In this document: positions 38,966-47,838 of the stretch, in pieces
How positions within the stretch are numbered: position 1 is the first letter of the stretch
Layout of the letters: each line of letters starts with the position of its first letter
From: Bacillota bacterium
Lineage (GTDB): Bacteria > Bacillota > Desulfotomaculia > Desulfotomaculales > Desulfallaceae
Length of the DNA: 64,000 bases
Reading direction: 5' to 3'
Assembly (NCBI GenBank): GCA_023439185.1
Contig: JAEXOR010000003.1
Location: forward strand, 186,001 to 250,000
Notes under the pieces: generated by a model
Seen by the model: only the letters and a program-made list of their open reading frames with translations
The model's database searches: none
Told to the model about the DNA's origin: nothing
Program-made: the position numbers and the translations under genes

Positions 38966-41600
38966 TTTTTCCTCCCGCATCCGCCTGGGCCATGTAGTCG
39001 CGGATAAATGCTTTTTCATCCGCTTCAGTGGCCACGTTGCCGTCCAGTCGTTCGTGCCACAGCGCTTCCAGCGCCTGGCGAAAAACAGGGCCGGGCCTGT
39101 AACCCAGTTCTTTGATATACTTGCCGTTGACCCTGGGCTTATTTTCCGTAATGGTCACCAGTAACTGCCTGAACCGGACTTTAATCCAGTCCTCTTCAAG
39201 GATAGCCATTAACATGGGGTACGATTCCCGGGGCATTTTCAGCAGCACCTTGGCCAGGGTGCTGATTTTGATGTCCTGGGGCGCCTTCCAAATTAGCGAT
39301 ACCGCCTGCCGCCAGCCTTCCAAAGCTGCCAGAGCCTTTTCAGTCTGCCTTTTGCTCAGGTTGTACCGCTGACAAATTTTAACCGCGGATTCGGCGTCGG
39401 ACCAGTGCAGGATGGCGATAATATAAGGCAGCCATTTTTCAGTCGGTCCCATTAGGCCCCATTCATTGATAATTTCCATGGCCTGGTGCAGTTCTTTAAG
39501 CACCGGATCTATTTCCCAGTAATTAATGCCGGGGAAAAGGAATGGCCATACCTGGAGTTTTTCCAGGCGCAGCAGCATTTTTGCCGCTTCCCTTTCCACC
39601 AGTATATGCTTTAATTCTTCCCAGATGCGTTCCGGGGTTACTTTGCCCAGTACGCCCTGGCGCACAGCTTCATGCAGTAGTTTTAGGGTCTGCGGTTCGA
39701 TATTGAATCCATAACGCTGTTCAAACCGCACCGCCCTGAGAATCCGGGTGGGGTCCTCAATAAAGCTGAGGTTGTGCAGCACCCTGACCAGCCCCTGGTT
39801 CAGGTCTTCAAGGCCGCCGAAGAAATCCACCAGTTCCCCGAAATTATTAAGGTTTAAGGAAGCGGCCATGGCGTTGATGGTAAAGTCGCGCCGGTAGAGG
39901 TCCTGGTGCAGGGAAGAGCTCTCTACCTGCGGCAGGGCGGCGGGGTAGGCGTAAAATTCCACCCTGGCGGTGGCCACGTCCACCTTGAATTCGTCGGAAT
40001 AAACCACTTCCGCGGTGCCGAATTTCCAGTGGGATCTGACCTTGGCCAGGTGATTTTTGCCCAGTTCCTCGGCCAGCAGGATGCCTTCTCCTTCCACCAC
40101 CAGGTCCACGTCCAGGCTTTCCTGGCCCATCATGACATCCCGGATCAGGCCTCCGGCGGTGTATACCTTGTAGCCCATTTCGTCGGCGATACGTCCCGAC
40201 TCGTCAAGGATATCCAGGACCTTGGGCGTGAGGTTCTGGTACATTAATTGCCTGATGTTCCGGTGCTGGGAGATTTGCGGCACGTTGTTGTAGGTAATCC
40301 GGTGCCGGTTCTGTACTTCACCGTGCAGGGTCCTTAACACGTCGGTGCGCGATACAATACCCACCAGTTTGTCGTTTTCCACCACCGGCACCCGGCCGAT
40401 ATCATGGCTGATCATCAGTTCCTGCACTTCGGAAACAGGCATGTCGCTGGGAACGCAAACCACTTTAACGGTCATGAAACCCTTGACCGGGGCGTGCCCC
40501 AGGCCGTGGTGCAACGCTTTCTCCGCGTCCCGGCGGGAAATGACGCCCATCATTTTTTCGTTTTTGGCTACCGGCAGCCCTGAGTGACCATAACGCAGCA
40601 TAATATGGCCGGCTTCGTCGATGGTCATTTCCGGGGCCACTGTTTTCACCGGCGATGACATGATATCCGCCGCGCTAAGGGGCGGACGGATTTTTTTATA
40701 AACTTCGTCCAGGAGCTCCCAGATTACGTCGTCCAGGGCCGCCTTTTTAACCGTGGCCGATGCGGCGGAGGCGTGACCGCCGCCTTTGAAATGCTTGAGG
40801 ATATCGCCCACGTTGGCCTGGGGGATGCTGCTGCGGGCCACTACGTGCACCCGGTCTTCCATCTCCGCCACTACGAAGACCACGTCCAGCTTTTCAATCT
40901 CTGAAATGGTGTGGGCGATCAGGGCCAATCCGACCACGAATTCTTCAGTCCTGGCCCTGGCGATGAGTACCTTTGCTCCGTTGATCTGGTGCCGGTCGGC
41001 GTTAATCAACAGATCCTTGAGCAGGGATTTCTGTTCGTTGGTCATGGGGCGGCCCAGAAAATCGGCCACCACCGCCAGGTTCGCGCCCTGTTGAAGCAGG
41101 TAGGAGACAGCGTCCACGTCCCTGGGAGTGGTGCTGGTGAATACCAGTGAGCCGGTGTCGCCGTAAATCCCGAGGCACAGAATTGAAGCTTCCAGGGGAG
41201 TCAGGTCAATATTGTTTTCCCTGATTCTTTCCACCAGCAAGGTGGTGGAAGCGCCGACGGGGGCCACCATCTCCAGCGAACCCCTGATGTCCCCTTCCAC
41301 CCAGGGATGATGATCATAGATATGTATATCCAGCCCGGTTTTATCCAGAATTTCGGCAATTTTGCCCAACCTGCGGGGGCTTTTGGTGTCTACAACGATG
41401 ACCCTGGTCACCCGGTCCAGCTCAATTTGTTTGATGCTATACAGGTTCAGAGCGTCTTTATGCAGGGAAACGAATTCTTCCACGTTGCGGGAAAGCTTGC
41501 CGGGCAGTACCGGCCTGGCGTCCGGGTATAATCTCAGCGCCGCCACCATGGCGGCCAGCCCGTCCATATCCGTGTTGGTGTGGGTGGTAATGATCTCCAC
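38958..41600 (-). CDS. DHH/DHHA1 - CBS - poly(A) polymerase/tRNA nucleotidyltransferase fusion
   Basis: An 880-aa multidomain protein. Residues 1-300 form a DHH/DHHA1 phosphoesterase module (NTDMDG, VDTKS, DHH in IYDHHPW, and the GGGHASAA motif of DHHA1). Two CBS domains follow at about 305-430. The rest is a class II nucleotidyltransferase with GGLIRDVMMG, LDVDLVVEG (the D-x-D pair) and RRDFTINAMA, plus the RNA-binding helices. This combination is known from some Clostridia, Aquifex-like and other bacteria, where the enzyme adds A or CCA to tRNA. The DHH and CBS parts may add nuclease activity and nucleotide sensing. GTG at 41600 with GGAGGT is chosen over a TTG ten codons earlier. Confidence 0.9.
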   Translation of the reverse strand: MEIITTHTNTDMDGLAAMVAALRLYPDARPVLPGKLSRNVEEFVSLHKDALNLYSIKQIELDRVTRVIVVDTKSPRRLGKIAEILDKTGLDIHIYDHHPWVEGDIRGSLEMVAPVGASTTLLVERIRENNIDLTPLEASILCLGIYGDTGSLVFTSTTPRDVDAVSYLLQQGANLAVVADFLGRPMTNEQKSLLKDLLINADRHQINGAKVLIARARTEEFVVGLALIAHTISEIEKLDVVFVVAEMEDRVHVVARSSIPQANVGDILKHFKGGGHASAASATVKKAALDDVIWELLDEVYKKIRPPLSAADIMSSPVKTVAPEMTIDEAGHIMLRYGHSGLPVAKNEKMMGVISRRDAEKALHHGLGHAPVKGFMTVKVVCVPSDMPVSEVQELMISHDIGRVPVVENDKLVGIVSRTDVLRTLHGEVQNRHRITYNNVPQISQHRNIRQLMYQNLTPKVLDILDESGRIADEMGYKVYTAGGLIRDVMMGQESLDVDLVVEGEGILLAEELGKNHLAKVRSHWKFGTAEVVYSDEFKVDVATARVEFYAYPAALPQVESSSLHQDLYRRDFTINAMAASLNLNNFGELVDFFGGLEDLNQGLVRVLHNLSFIEDPTRILRAVRFEQRYGFNIEPQTLKLLHEAVRQGVLGKVTPERIWEELKHILVEREAAKMLLRLEKLQVWPFLFPGINYWEIDPVLKELHQAMEIINEWGLMGPTEKWLPYIIAILHWSDAESAVKICQRYNLSKRQTEKALAALEGWRQAVSLIWKAPQDIKISTLAKVLLKMPRESYPMLMAILEEDWIKVRFRQLLVTITENKPRVNGKYIKELGYRPGPVFRQALEALWHERLDGNVATEADEKAFIRDYMAQADAGGKNV

Positions 41601-41660
41601 CTTTATGATACCTCCGTATTCTATGTCCAAGGGGGTTAGTCCGATCTATTTACCCCTATC

Positions 41661-43001
41661 TTAGCGGGCCAGTTTGACTACTTTTTGTTTTTCCAGTAAA
41701 CGCTCCGGGACCCGGTCGTTCCGGAGCAGGTCGTCATATGTTTCAGCGGCCACGATTATATCGGCGTTGCCCTCTTTCACCAGCACTATGGCGGGCCTGG
41801 GCAGCCGGTTGTAATTCATGGACATGGAGTAATTATATGCGCCGGTGGCGGATACGGCCAGTATATCGCCGGGTTGGGGCGACGGCAGCTTGATATCCCA
41901 AATTAACATATCGCCGGACTCGCAGCACCTGCCGGCAATGGAAACCAATTCTCCGGGCTCTTCCGCCGCCCGGTTGGCCAGCAGCGCCTCGTATCGCGAC
42001 TGGTACATGGCTGGGCGTGGGTTGTCGCCCATGCCGCCGTCCACCGCGACGTATTTGCGGATGCCGGGGATTTCCTTCACCGCGCCCACGGTGTATAACG
42101 TGGAACCGGCGGGTCCGCTGATGGAGCGGCCGGGTTCAACCAGCACCTTCGGCACCGGCAGGCCGTATTCGCCGGCCAGGCGGCGCACCGCCGCCACCAC
42201 CGTACCGGCATAACGCTCTATGGATTGCGGTTCGTCGCCCCGGGCGTAATAAATGCCCAGCCCGCCGCCCAGGTTGAGTTCCTCCGGCGCCCAGCCGGTT
42301 TCCCGGTGCGCCCCGGCGGCAAAACGCATCATTACTTCGGCGGCGTGGCTGTATGACTCCAGCTCGAAAATCTGAGAACCGATATGGCAATGCAGGCCCC
42401 TTAACCGCAAGCCTTTACAGGACAACGCCAGTTTCAGCGCCTCCAGCGCCTGGCCGTTTTCGATGACCAGACCGAATTTACTGTCGACCTGGCCGGTTTT
42501 AATATATTCATGAGTATGCGCTTCCACACCGGGGGTCAGGCGTAAAATAATATCGGCGATACAGCCGGTTTCCCGGGCCAGCCGGTCCAGTGCTTCAAGC
42601 TCTTGCGTATTATCTGCCATAAAACGGCCCACTTTTAAATCCAGAGCCATGCGCAGTTCCGGTTCGGATTTATTGTTGCCGTGGAAGTACACCCTGTCCA
42701 TGGGGAAATGGGCTTTCCAGGCGGTGTGCAATTCTCCGCCGGAAACCACATCCAGGCTGAGTCCCTCCTGGGCGATCATATGGCATACGGCCAAAGTAAG
42801 CAAAGTTTTGCCGGCGTATATTACAATGCCGTCATGCTGCTCGGTAAAAGCCCGGTAGTAATGGCGGCAGTTTTGGCGAAAACAAGTTTCATCCAGGACG
42901 TAAAGCGGGGTGCCGAATTGCTTTGCCAGTTCGGTGGCTTCGCAGCCGCCAATTTCCAGGTGCCCGTTGGGGTTAATTTTCATTGTGCCATGCAGTTTCA
43001 T
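41661..43001 (-). CDS. lysA: Diaminopimelate decarboxylase
   Basis: PLP enzyme making L-lysine from meso-diaminopimelate. Fold III barrel with the PLP lysine K65 in YAGKTLLT, where most homologs have YA[FVY]KAN, and the motifs GLHCHIGSQIF, LNLGGGLGI and EPGRSI. The C-terminal CCESGD motif near 345 supplies the active-site cysteine. 446 aa. In Bacillus lysA ends the dacF-spoIIA-sigF-spoVA cluster; the same order is seen here with genes inserted. The ribosome site is GGAGGAACCGGAGC. Confidence 0.95.
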   Translation of the reverse strand: MKLHGTMKINPNGHLEIGGCEATELAKQFGTPLYVLDETCFRQNCRHYYRAFTEQHDGIVIYAGKTLLTLAVCHMIAQEGLSLDVVSGGELHTAWKAHFPMDRVYFHGNNKSEPELRMALDLKVGRFMADNTQELEALDRLARETGCIADIILRLTPGVEAHTHEYIKTGQVDSKFGLVIENGQALEALKLALSCKGLRLRGLHCHIGSQIFELESYSHAAEVMMRFAAGAHRETGWAPEELNLGGGLGIYYARGDEPQSIERYAGTVVAAVRRLAGEYGLPVPKVLVEPGRSISGPAGSTLYTVGAVKEIPGIRKYVAVDGGMGDNPRPAMYQSRYEALLANRAAEEPGELVSIAGRCCESGDMLIWDIKLPSPQPGDILAVSATGAYNYSMSMNYNRLPRPAIVLVKEGNADIIVAAETYDDLLRNDRVPERLLEKQKVVKLAR

Positions 43002-43116
43002 GCTCCGGTTCCTCCAATTCCAGACTGAAAATAGCTGAAATAACCAGCAAGCGTTTCACTTTCGTTTAATTTAACCATGGCTAAAACAGCAAGTCAAATA
43101 AAAAATGAAAGGACCA

Positions 43117-43141
43117 GGCTCCAAAATTTAAGCTTGGAGCC
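43117..43141 (-). terminator. Hairpin after the trpB2 gene
   Basis: GGCTCCAA (43117-43124) and TTGGAGCC (43134-43141) form a perfect eight-pair stem. On the minus strand a T-rich stretch (TTTCATTTTTTATTT) follows some ten bases later, so termination is plausible but not ideal. Confidence 0.5.
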
Positions 43142-43170
43142 CGATCCCGGTTAATCTGATCCGGTAAACT

Positions 43171-44526
43171 TTATACACTGGGCAGATTCTGCAGGGCCCT
43201 GGTCAGGATATCCTCCGGCAGCGGATAGTCTTCCAGTTTGCCGGTCAGGTACGCCTCGTAGGAGGGCATGTCCAGCAATCCGTGGCCGCTGAGATTGAAC
43301 AGGATAGTGCGGGATTCACCCGCTTCCCTGGCGTCCAGTGCTTCTCTGACGGCATGTTGGATGGCGTGGGATGATTCCGGCGCCGGAATGATGCCTTCAC
43401 TCCTGGCAAACAGCCTGGCAGCCTCAAAAACCGAAGTTTGGTCGATGGCTGCCGCTTCAATAATGCCGTCGTGCACTAATTGACAGAGCAGCGGAGAATC
43501 GCCGTGGTAACGCAGCCCGCCGGCGTGTATGCCGGGCGGCATGAATTCCGCGCCCAGGGTGTACATATGGACCATGGGAGTCAGTCCCGCAGTGTCCCCG
43601 TAATCGTAGGCGAATTTACCGCGGGTCAGAGTGGGGCAGGCCGAGGGCTCCACACCCACCAGACGGACTTTGGCTCCGTTGACCAGTTTATCATAAACAA
43701 ACGGGAAGGCGATGCCGCTGAAGTTGCTGCCTCCGCCGCAGCAGCCGATCACCACGTCGGGGTAATCCCCGGCTTTGGCCATTTGTTCCCGGGCTTCCAG
43801 GCCGATAACGGTCTGGTGCAGGATTACGTGGTTCAACACGCTGCCCAGGGCGTAATTTGTATCATCCCGCTGGGCCGCGATTTCCACCGCTTCACTGATG
43901 GCGATGCCCAGGCTGCCCGGGGTGTCTGGGTCGGCAGCCAGAATTTTGCGGCCGTATTCGGTTTCAGTGCTGGGGCTGGGCAGCACGCTGCCGCCGTATA
44001 TTTCCATCATGGTGCGGCGATATGGCTTTTGATTATAACTGACCCGGACCATGAAAACCCGGCATTCCATGCCGAAAAAGTTGCAGGCCTGGCTCAGGGC
44101 GATGCCCCACTGTCCGGCGCCGGTTTCGGTGGACAGGCGCATGACGCCTTCTTTTTTATTATAATAAGCCTGGGCTACGGCGGTGTTAAGCTTGTGACTG
44201 CCGGCCGGGCTGACGCCTTCGTACTTGAAATAGATTTTAGCCGGGGTGTCCAGGGCTTTTTCCAGACGGCGGGCTCTGTACATGGGCGACGGACGCCACA
44301 GACGGTAGATTTCGCGCACCTCGTCCGGAATCTCGATCCACCGCTCCTGGCTTACTTCCTGTTTGATCAGTTCCATGGGGAAAATAACCGACAGGTCAGC
44401 GGGGCCAACAGGCTGTTTGGTGGCGGGATGCAGCGGCGGCTTGGGCAAATTGGGCATGTCCGCCATTACATTGTACCATTTTTCAGGGATTTCCTTTTCC
44501 GTGAGCATAATTTTAACTTCACTCAT
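43171..44526 (-). CDS. TrpB2-type tryptophan synthase beta-like PLP enzyme
   Basis: A 451-aa fold-II PLP enzyme. The PLP lysine is K112 in PAGSHKLNTA and the phosphate loop is CCGGGSNF near 250. The long N-terminal part (EIPEKWYNVMADMPNLPKPP) and overall length mark the TrpB2 group rather than classical TrpB (about 400 aa). TrpB2 enzymes act without TrpA, making tryptophan from indole and serine, or have other beta-replacement roles. No trpA or other trp biosynthesis gene is in the window. It is a single gene followed by a hairpin and then lysA. Confidence 0.92.
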   Translation of the reverse strand: MSEVKIMLTEKEIPEKWYNVMADMPNLPKPPLHPATKQPVGPADLSVIFPMELIKQEVSQERWIEIPDEVREIYRLWRPSPMYRARRLEKALDTPAKIYFKYEGVSPAGSHKLNTAVAQAYYNKKEGVMRLSTETGAGQWGIALSQACNFFGMECRVFMVRVSYNQKPYRRTMMEIYGGSVLPSPSTETEYGRKILAADPDTPGSLGIAISEAVEIAAQRDDTNYALGSVLNHVILHQTVIGLEAREQMAKAGDYPDVVIGCCGGGSNFSGIAFPFVYDKLVNGAKVRLVGVEPSACPTLTRGKFAYDYGDTAGLTPMVHMYTLGAEFMPPGIHAGGLRYHGDSPLLCQLVHDGIIEAAAIDQTSVFEAARLFARSEGIIPAPESSHAIQHAVREALDAREAGESRTILFNLSGHGLLDMPSYEAYLTGKLEDYPLPEDILTRALQNLPSV

Positions 44527-44658
44527 CTCTTCTCACACGCCTCCTAAGCTAAACTATTAATTGCCATCATAAATCCATTTTAGACCAAGAGGTTATTTTG
44601 CGCAAGGCGGATTGGCTATTTTTCCCTGAAAAAGTCTGATTGTAGGGTTTGGTGCGGA

Positions 44659-45633
44659 CTAACTGATTTTTTCCTCCTGATCCGGCGTGTTGCTCCAGCG
44701 TCCGCAGCGATCGCCCCAGCGGGCGATTAACTGACCGCCTTCTTTTATCTCCACCACTTCACAGATGTTGGGACAGCCGTCACAGGCAAACCCGCCGCTG
44801 CAGAAATCGCTCTCGGCAACCTGAAATCCTCTGAAACCGGTCTTCCTGCGGTTGGTGCTTTCCCGGGCCAACATAGCCGCGCCAAGGGCGCCCATAACAT
44901 TAAAATAAGGCGGTACGGTTACTTCCAAACCAAGCGCCTTTTCGAAAGCCCATTTCATACCCGCGTTTGCCGCCACTCCGCCCTGGAAAACTATCGGCGA
45001 TAATATTTCCTTGCCTTTGCCGACGTTATTCAGGTAATTGCGTACCAGCGCTTCACAGAGCCCGGCCAGTATATCTGGGATGTTGTAGCCCATCTGCTGT
45101 TTGTGGATCATATCGCTTTCGGCAAACACGGCGCAGCGGCCGGCTATCTGCACCGGTACCCTGGACTGCAGCGCCAGTGGTCCGAATTCCTCGATCCCCA
45201 GCTTTAGCCGCGAGGCCTGCTGATCCAGAAAAGAACCGGTACCCGCGGCGCAGACGGTGTTCATGGCGAAATCAGATACCACCCCGTTGCGCAGAATGAT
45301 GATCTTGGAGTCCTGTCCGCCGATCTCCAGAATGGTCCGTACGCCCGGTACCACATTTGAAGCGGCGATGGCATGGGTGGTAATCTCGTTTTTAATCACA
45401 TCGGCGCCGGTCATCACACCGGCCAGTTGCCTCCCGCTGCCGGTGGCGCCCACACCGGCCACCCTGGCGCCGGGCGGCAGCGTCTTTTGCATCAGTTTAA
45501 GCCCTTTTTGCACTGTTTCAATGGGCCTGCCGCTGGTGCGCATATAAATACTGTGTTTAATGGTGCCGTCTTCGCCGGTGGCCACCAGGTTGGTGCTCAC
45601 CGAGCCGACATCAATGCCAAGATATACATACAT
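44659..45633 (-). CDS. Acyl-CoA dehydratase activase, BadF/HgdC ATPase family
   Basis: A 324-aa protein of the ASKHA ATPase family that activates 2-hydroxyacyl-CoA dehydratases or benzoyl-CoA reductases by ATP-driven electron transfer. Motifs: GIDVGSVSTN near residue 6, the ATP loop VGATGSG, IGGQDSK near 104, and the cluster cysteines in NTVCAAGTGSF near 125 and AGRCAVFAESD near 165. It has an added C-terminal cysteine-rich tail (CSGGFACDGCPNIC, then C) that may hold another metal site. It follows the DUF2229 gene without a gap. No dehydratase alpha/beta subunits are nearby, so its true partner is unknown. Confidence 0.88.
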   Translation of the reverse strand: MYVYLGIDVGSVSTNLVATGEDGTIKHSIYMRTSGRPIETVQKGLKLMQKTLPPGARVAGVGATGSGRQLAGVMTGADVIKNEITTHAIAASNVVPGVRTILEIGGQDSKIIILRNGVVSDFAMNTVCAAGTGSFLDQQASRLKLGIEEFGPLALQSRVPVQIAGRCAVFAESDMIHKQQMGYNIPDILAGLCEALVRNYLNNVGKGKEILSPIVFQGGVAANAGMKWAFEKALGLEVTVPPYFNVMGALGAAMLARESTNRRKTGFRGFQVAESDFCSGGFACDGCPNICEVVEIKEGGQLIARWGDRCGRWSNTPDQEEKIS

Positions 45634-46737
45634 TCAGGCAGTTACCTCCCCTTTTCTCTTCAACAAATCCACAAATGCCTCCAGCCTTGTAACCATACCG
45701 GCTTCGCCGGATTGTTCGTCAACAATCATCGTCATCACCGGGATGCCCAGATCGGAACTGACCTGGGGCAAAATGCTTTGCGCTACTATTTCCGGCATAC
45801 AGGTAAACGGCAGCAGCTGGATTACGCCGTCGAAGCCCTGCCCGGCGTATATAATGGTGCTGCCGACCGTCTCCAAACCGTGCCCCCCCACCATGTGGCC
45901 CAGGTAGGCCAGACCCTTTTCCTTAGCCGGTTTACTGCTGCGCGCGTTTTTTATCAGGCCCATAAACAGGTGGTCGTTGATCCATTCGCTCAAATGAATT
46001 GAACGGTCCACTTCCACTCCCATGCTGCCGAGTTTGCGCTCAATTTCCAGGTTGGCGAAGGGTTCCAGGAGGGTGAAAATTTCGCCCACCAGACCGATCC
46101 GCACCACCGGCCGGTGCCTGTCGACTTCCACGCCGTCCATTATTTCCAGCGCCGCAGCCAGGGCGGCGGGCATTTCCTCGGGGGTCCGGGCGGCGATAAT
46201 CGGGACCAGGGCTTTGTTAAGGGCGCGGTCGGTATCGCCCGGTTTGATTTCCCGGGGCCGGGAGTAATAAGAACGCTGTTCCACCCGGTCTACCGCGCTT
46301 GCTTTCAGGTAGCCCAGGCGGATGCCTTTAATGACTTTGAACCAGGAACGGTTTTGGGTAATGTAACGAATTTTGCCGATTAGTTCGCCGATATGTTTTT
46401 CGGGTGGTTCAAGCACCACCAGTTGGTACCGGTAACCCAGGTCGTTTAAGATGGCGTGTTCCACCTGGGCATAGTAGCCAAACCGGCATGGTCCGCACCC
46501 GCCTGCCATTACTACGGTGTCGGCGCCCATTTCGGCTGCTTCCATGAAGTTGCCCAGGTTCAGTTTCAGGGGCAGGCAGGCAAATTCGGGACCGTGTTTG
46601 ACGCCCAACTGCATTGTTTTTTTACTGGTTGGCGGCGGAATTACCACGTCCACGTCCAGGTATTCCAGCATTCCTTTGATACATATCCACATGCGGCCCA
46701 TGTGGGGGTAAGTGACGCGCAAAGGATGTCGCTCCAT
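45634..46737 (-). CDS. Activase-associated DUF2229/HgdB-like protein, copy 2
   Basis: A 367-aa protein related to the DUF2229 / 2-hydroxyacyl-CoA dehydratase-like proteins that accompany BadF-type activases. It has GPEFACLPLKLNLGNFMEA with a conserved cysteine, the CGPCRFGYY motif near 80, FTCMPEIV near 318 and the ending MIVDEQSGEAGMVTRLEAF. These cysteines could ligate an Fe-S cluster. The C-terminal segment is shared with copy 1, showing common ancestry. It ends directly before the activase gene, so all three are one operon. The reaction is not known. Confidence 0.82.
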   Translation of the reverse strand: MERHPLRVTYPHMGRMWICIKGMLEYLDVDVVIPPPTSKKTMQLGVKHGPEFACLPLKLNLGNFMEAAEMGADTVVMAGGCGPCRFGYYAQVEHAILNDLGYRYQLVVLEPPEKHIGELIGKIRYITQNRSWFKVIKGIRLGYLKASAVDRVEQRSYYSRPREIKPGDTDRALNKALVPIIAARTPEEMPAALAAALEIMDGVEVDRHRPVVRIGLVGEIFTLLEPFANLEIERKLGSMGVEVDRSIHLSEWINDHLFMGLIKNARSSKPAKEKGLAYLGHMVGGHGLETVGSTIIYAGQGFDGVIQLLPFTCMPEIVAQSILPQVSSDLGIPVMTMIVDEQSGEAGMVTRLEAFVDLLKRKGEVTA

Positions 46738-46768
46738 TCAATTAAAATTTAAAATGGTTGAACCTGCA

Positions 46769-47743
46769 TTAAAAAGTAGCTGCCACGTCGGCCAGGTTGC
46801 GCTGCCAGCGCACCATGTCCAAAAAAGCTTCCAGGCGGGTGATCATGCCGGCTTCCCCGGTGTGTTCGTCGATGGTCAGGCTTAACATTGGTTTGCGGGA
46901 ACCGTCGCGGGCGCACCTTTCAATAAGCTCGCCGGTGATGGAATCGGGACCGCAACCGAATGAGGCCACGTGGATTAATCCGTGCACATCTTCGCGGCTG
47001 AAATAATGGTATGCCGCTCCCACCATGCGCTGGTTGACGGTCCAGAACAGCTTTTTGGGCAGCCTGAAAGCTTCCTCCCTGACCAGCGCCTCAGGCAGAA
47101 AGTCCGCTGTAAGCACGCGGACGCCGCTTTTTCGCAGTCGTTTAATCATATTCATACTGATATAATTGTCGTAGATTACGTATGGATGGCCGATGACGGC
47201 AATGGTAACGCCGCTGTTACCGGCGGGTTCGCCGGAGTGCTCCGGCGCTGTCAGGCCGTTAGACCGCATGTCCGAAAGGTATTTGTTCTGCGCCGTTACA
47301 GAAGCTTGATAAGCCATGACGATTTTAGCCGGGTTACGGGTGAAGTATTTGCCTACCCGGAAATAAAAATCAGCAGGGCTGTTGCCCTTGCGATAAAGGT
47401 TGATGTTACAATCGATAACAGCCGGCAGACTGTCGATGGTATGCCGCACCATGTCGGGCAGGCCGAGGAACTTGGGACAAATGTATTCTTTGCGGGCGGT
47501 GCTCACGATACGGGGCAGGAAGATATAATCGACCCGGTCGCGCAAGTCCAGTACATGCCCCACCGCCAGTTTTACAGGCAGACAGGCTTCGTCCACTGTT
47601 GATTTGAGGCCTCGCTCCAACAAACCGCGGGTGGTTTCATGGGATATTATGGTTTCCACTCCCAGCCGGCGCAAAAAAGTAACCCACTGGGGATGGTAAT
47701 AGTAATAGAGCAGGGCCCTTGGGATGCCCACTTTTATTGACAT
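46769..47743 (-). CDS. Activase-associated DUF2229 protein, copy 1
   Basis: A 324-aa protein that opens MSIKVGIPRALLYYYYHPQW, the start typical of DUF2229 proteins. Conserved cysteines occur in DEACLPVKLAVGHV, KEYICPKFLGL and SFGCGPDSITGE, and the ending LTIDEHTGEAGMITRLEAF matches copy 2. Family members occur in Clostridia next to BadF-like activases and may be scaffold or catalytic partners carrying an Fe-S cluster. It leads a three-gene operon with a 31-base gap to copy 2. Confidence 0.82.
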   Translation of the reverse strand: MSIKVGIPRALLYYYYHPQWVTFLRRLGVETIISHETTRGLLERGLKSTVDEACLPVKLAVGHVLDLRDRVDYIFLPRIVSTARKEYICPKFLGLPDMVRHTIDSLPAVIDCNINLYRKGNSPADFYFRVGKYFTRNPAKIVMAYQASVTAQNKYLSDMRSNGLTAPEHSGEPAGNSGVTIAVIGHPYVIYDNYISMNMIKRLRKSGVRVLTADFLPEALVREEAFRLPKKLFWTVNQRMVGAAYHYFSREDVHGLIHVASFGCGPDSITGELIERCARDGSRKPMLSLTIDEHTGEAGMITRLEAFLDMVRWQRNLADVAATF

Positions 47744-47838
47744 GCTGGTTAGCCCCCGTTCATTTACTGCCGCTCATACCAATATAGTATGGCCGGAAAA
47801 AAATTTGTTATACGGAAATGATTAGGAGTCAGGCGCCC

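Noticed and set aside
43480..44547. A 355-codon open frame on the plus strand opposite the trpB2-like gene
   Set aside because: Shadow of a conserved PLP enzyme. Its composition (Gly, His, Phe, Gln runs) is that of reversed codons, and it has no recognisable domain.
44527..44658. T-box or tryptophan leader before the trpB2-like gene
   Set aside because: The 132-base gap is too short, and no T-box core sequence or terminator/antiterminator pair was seen.
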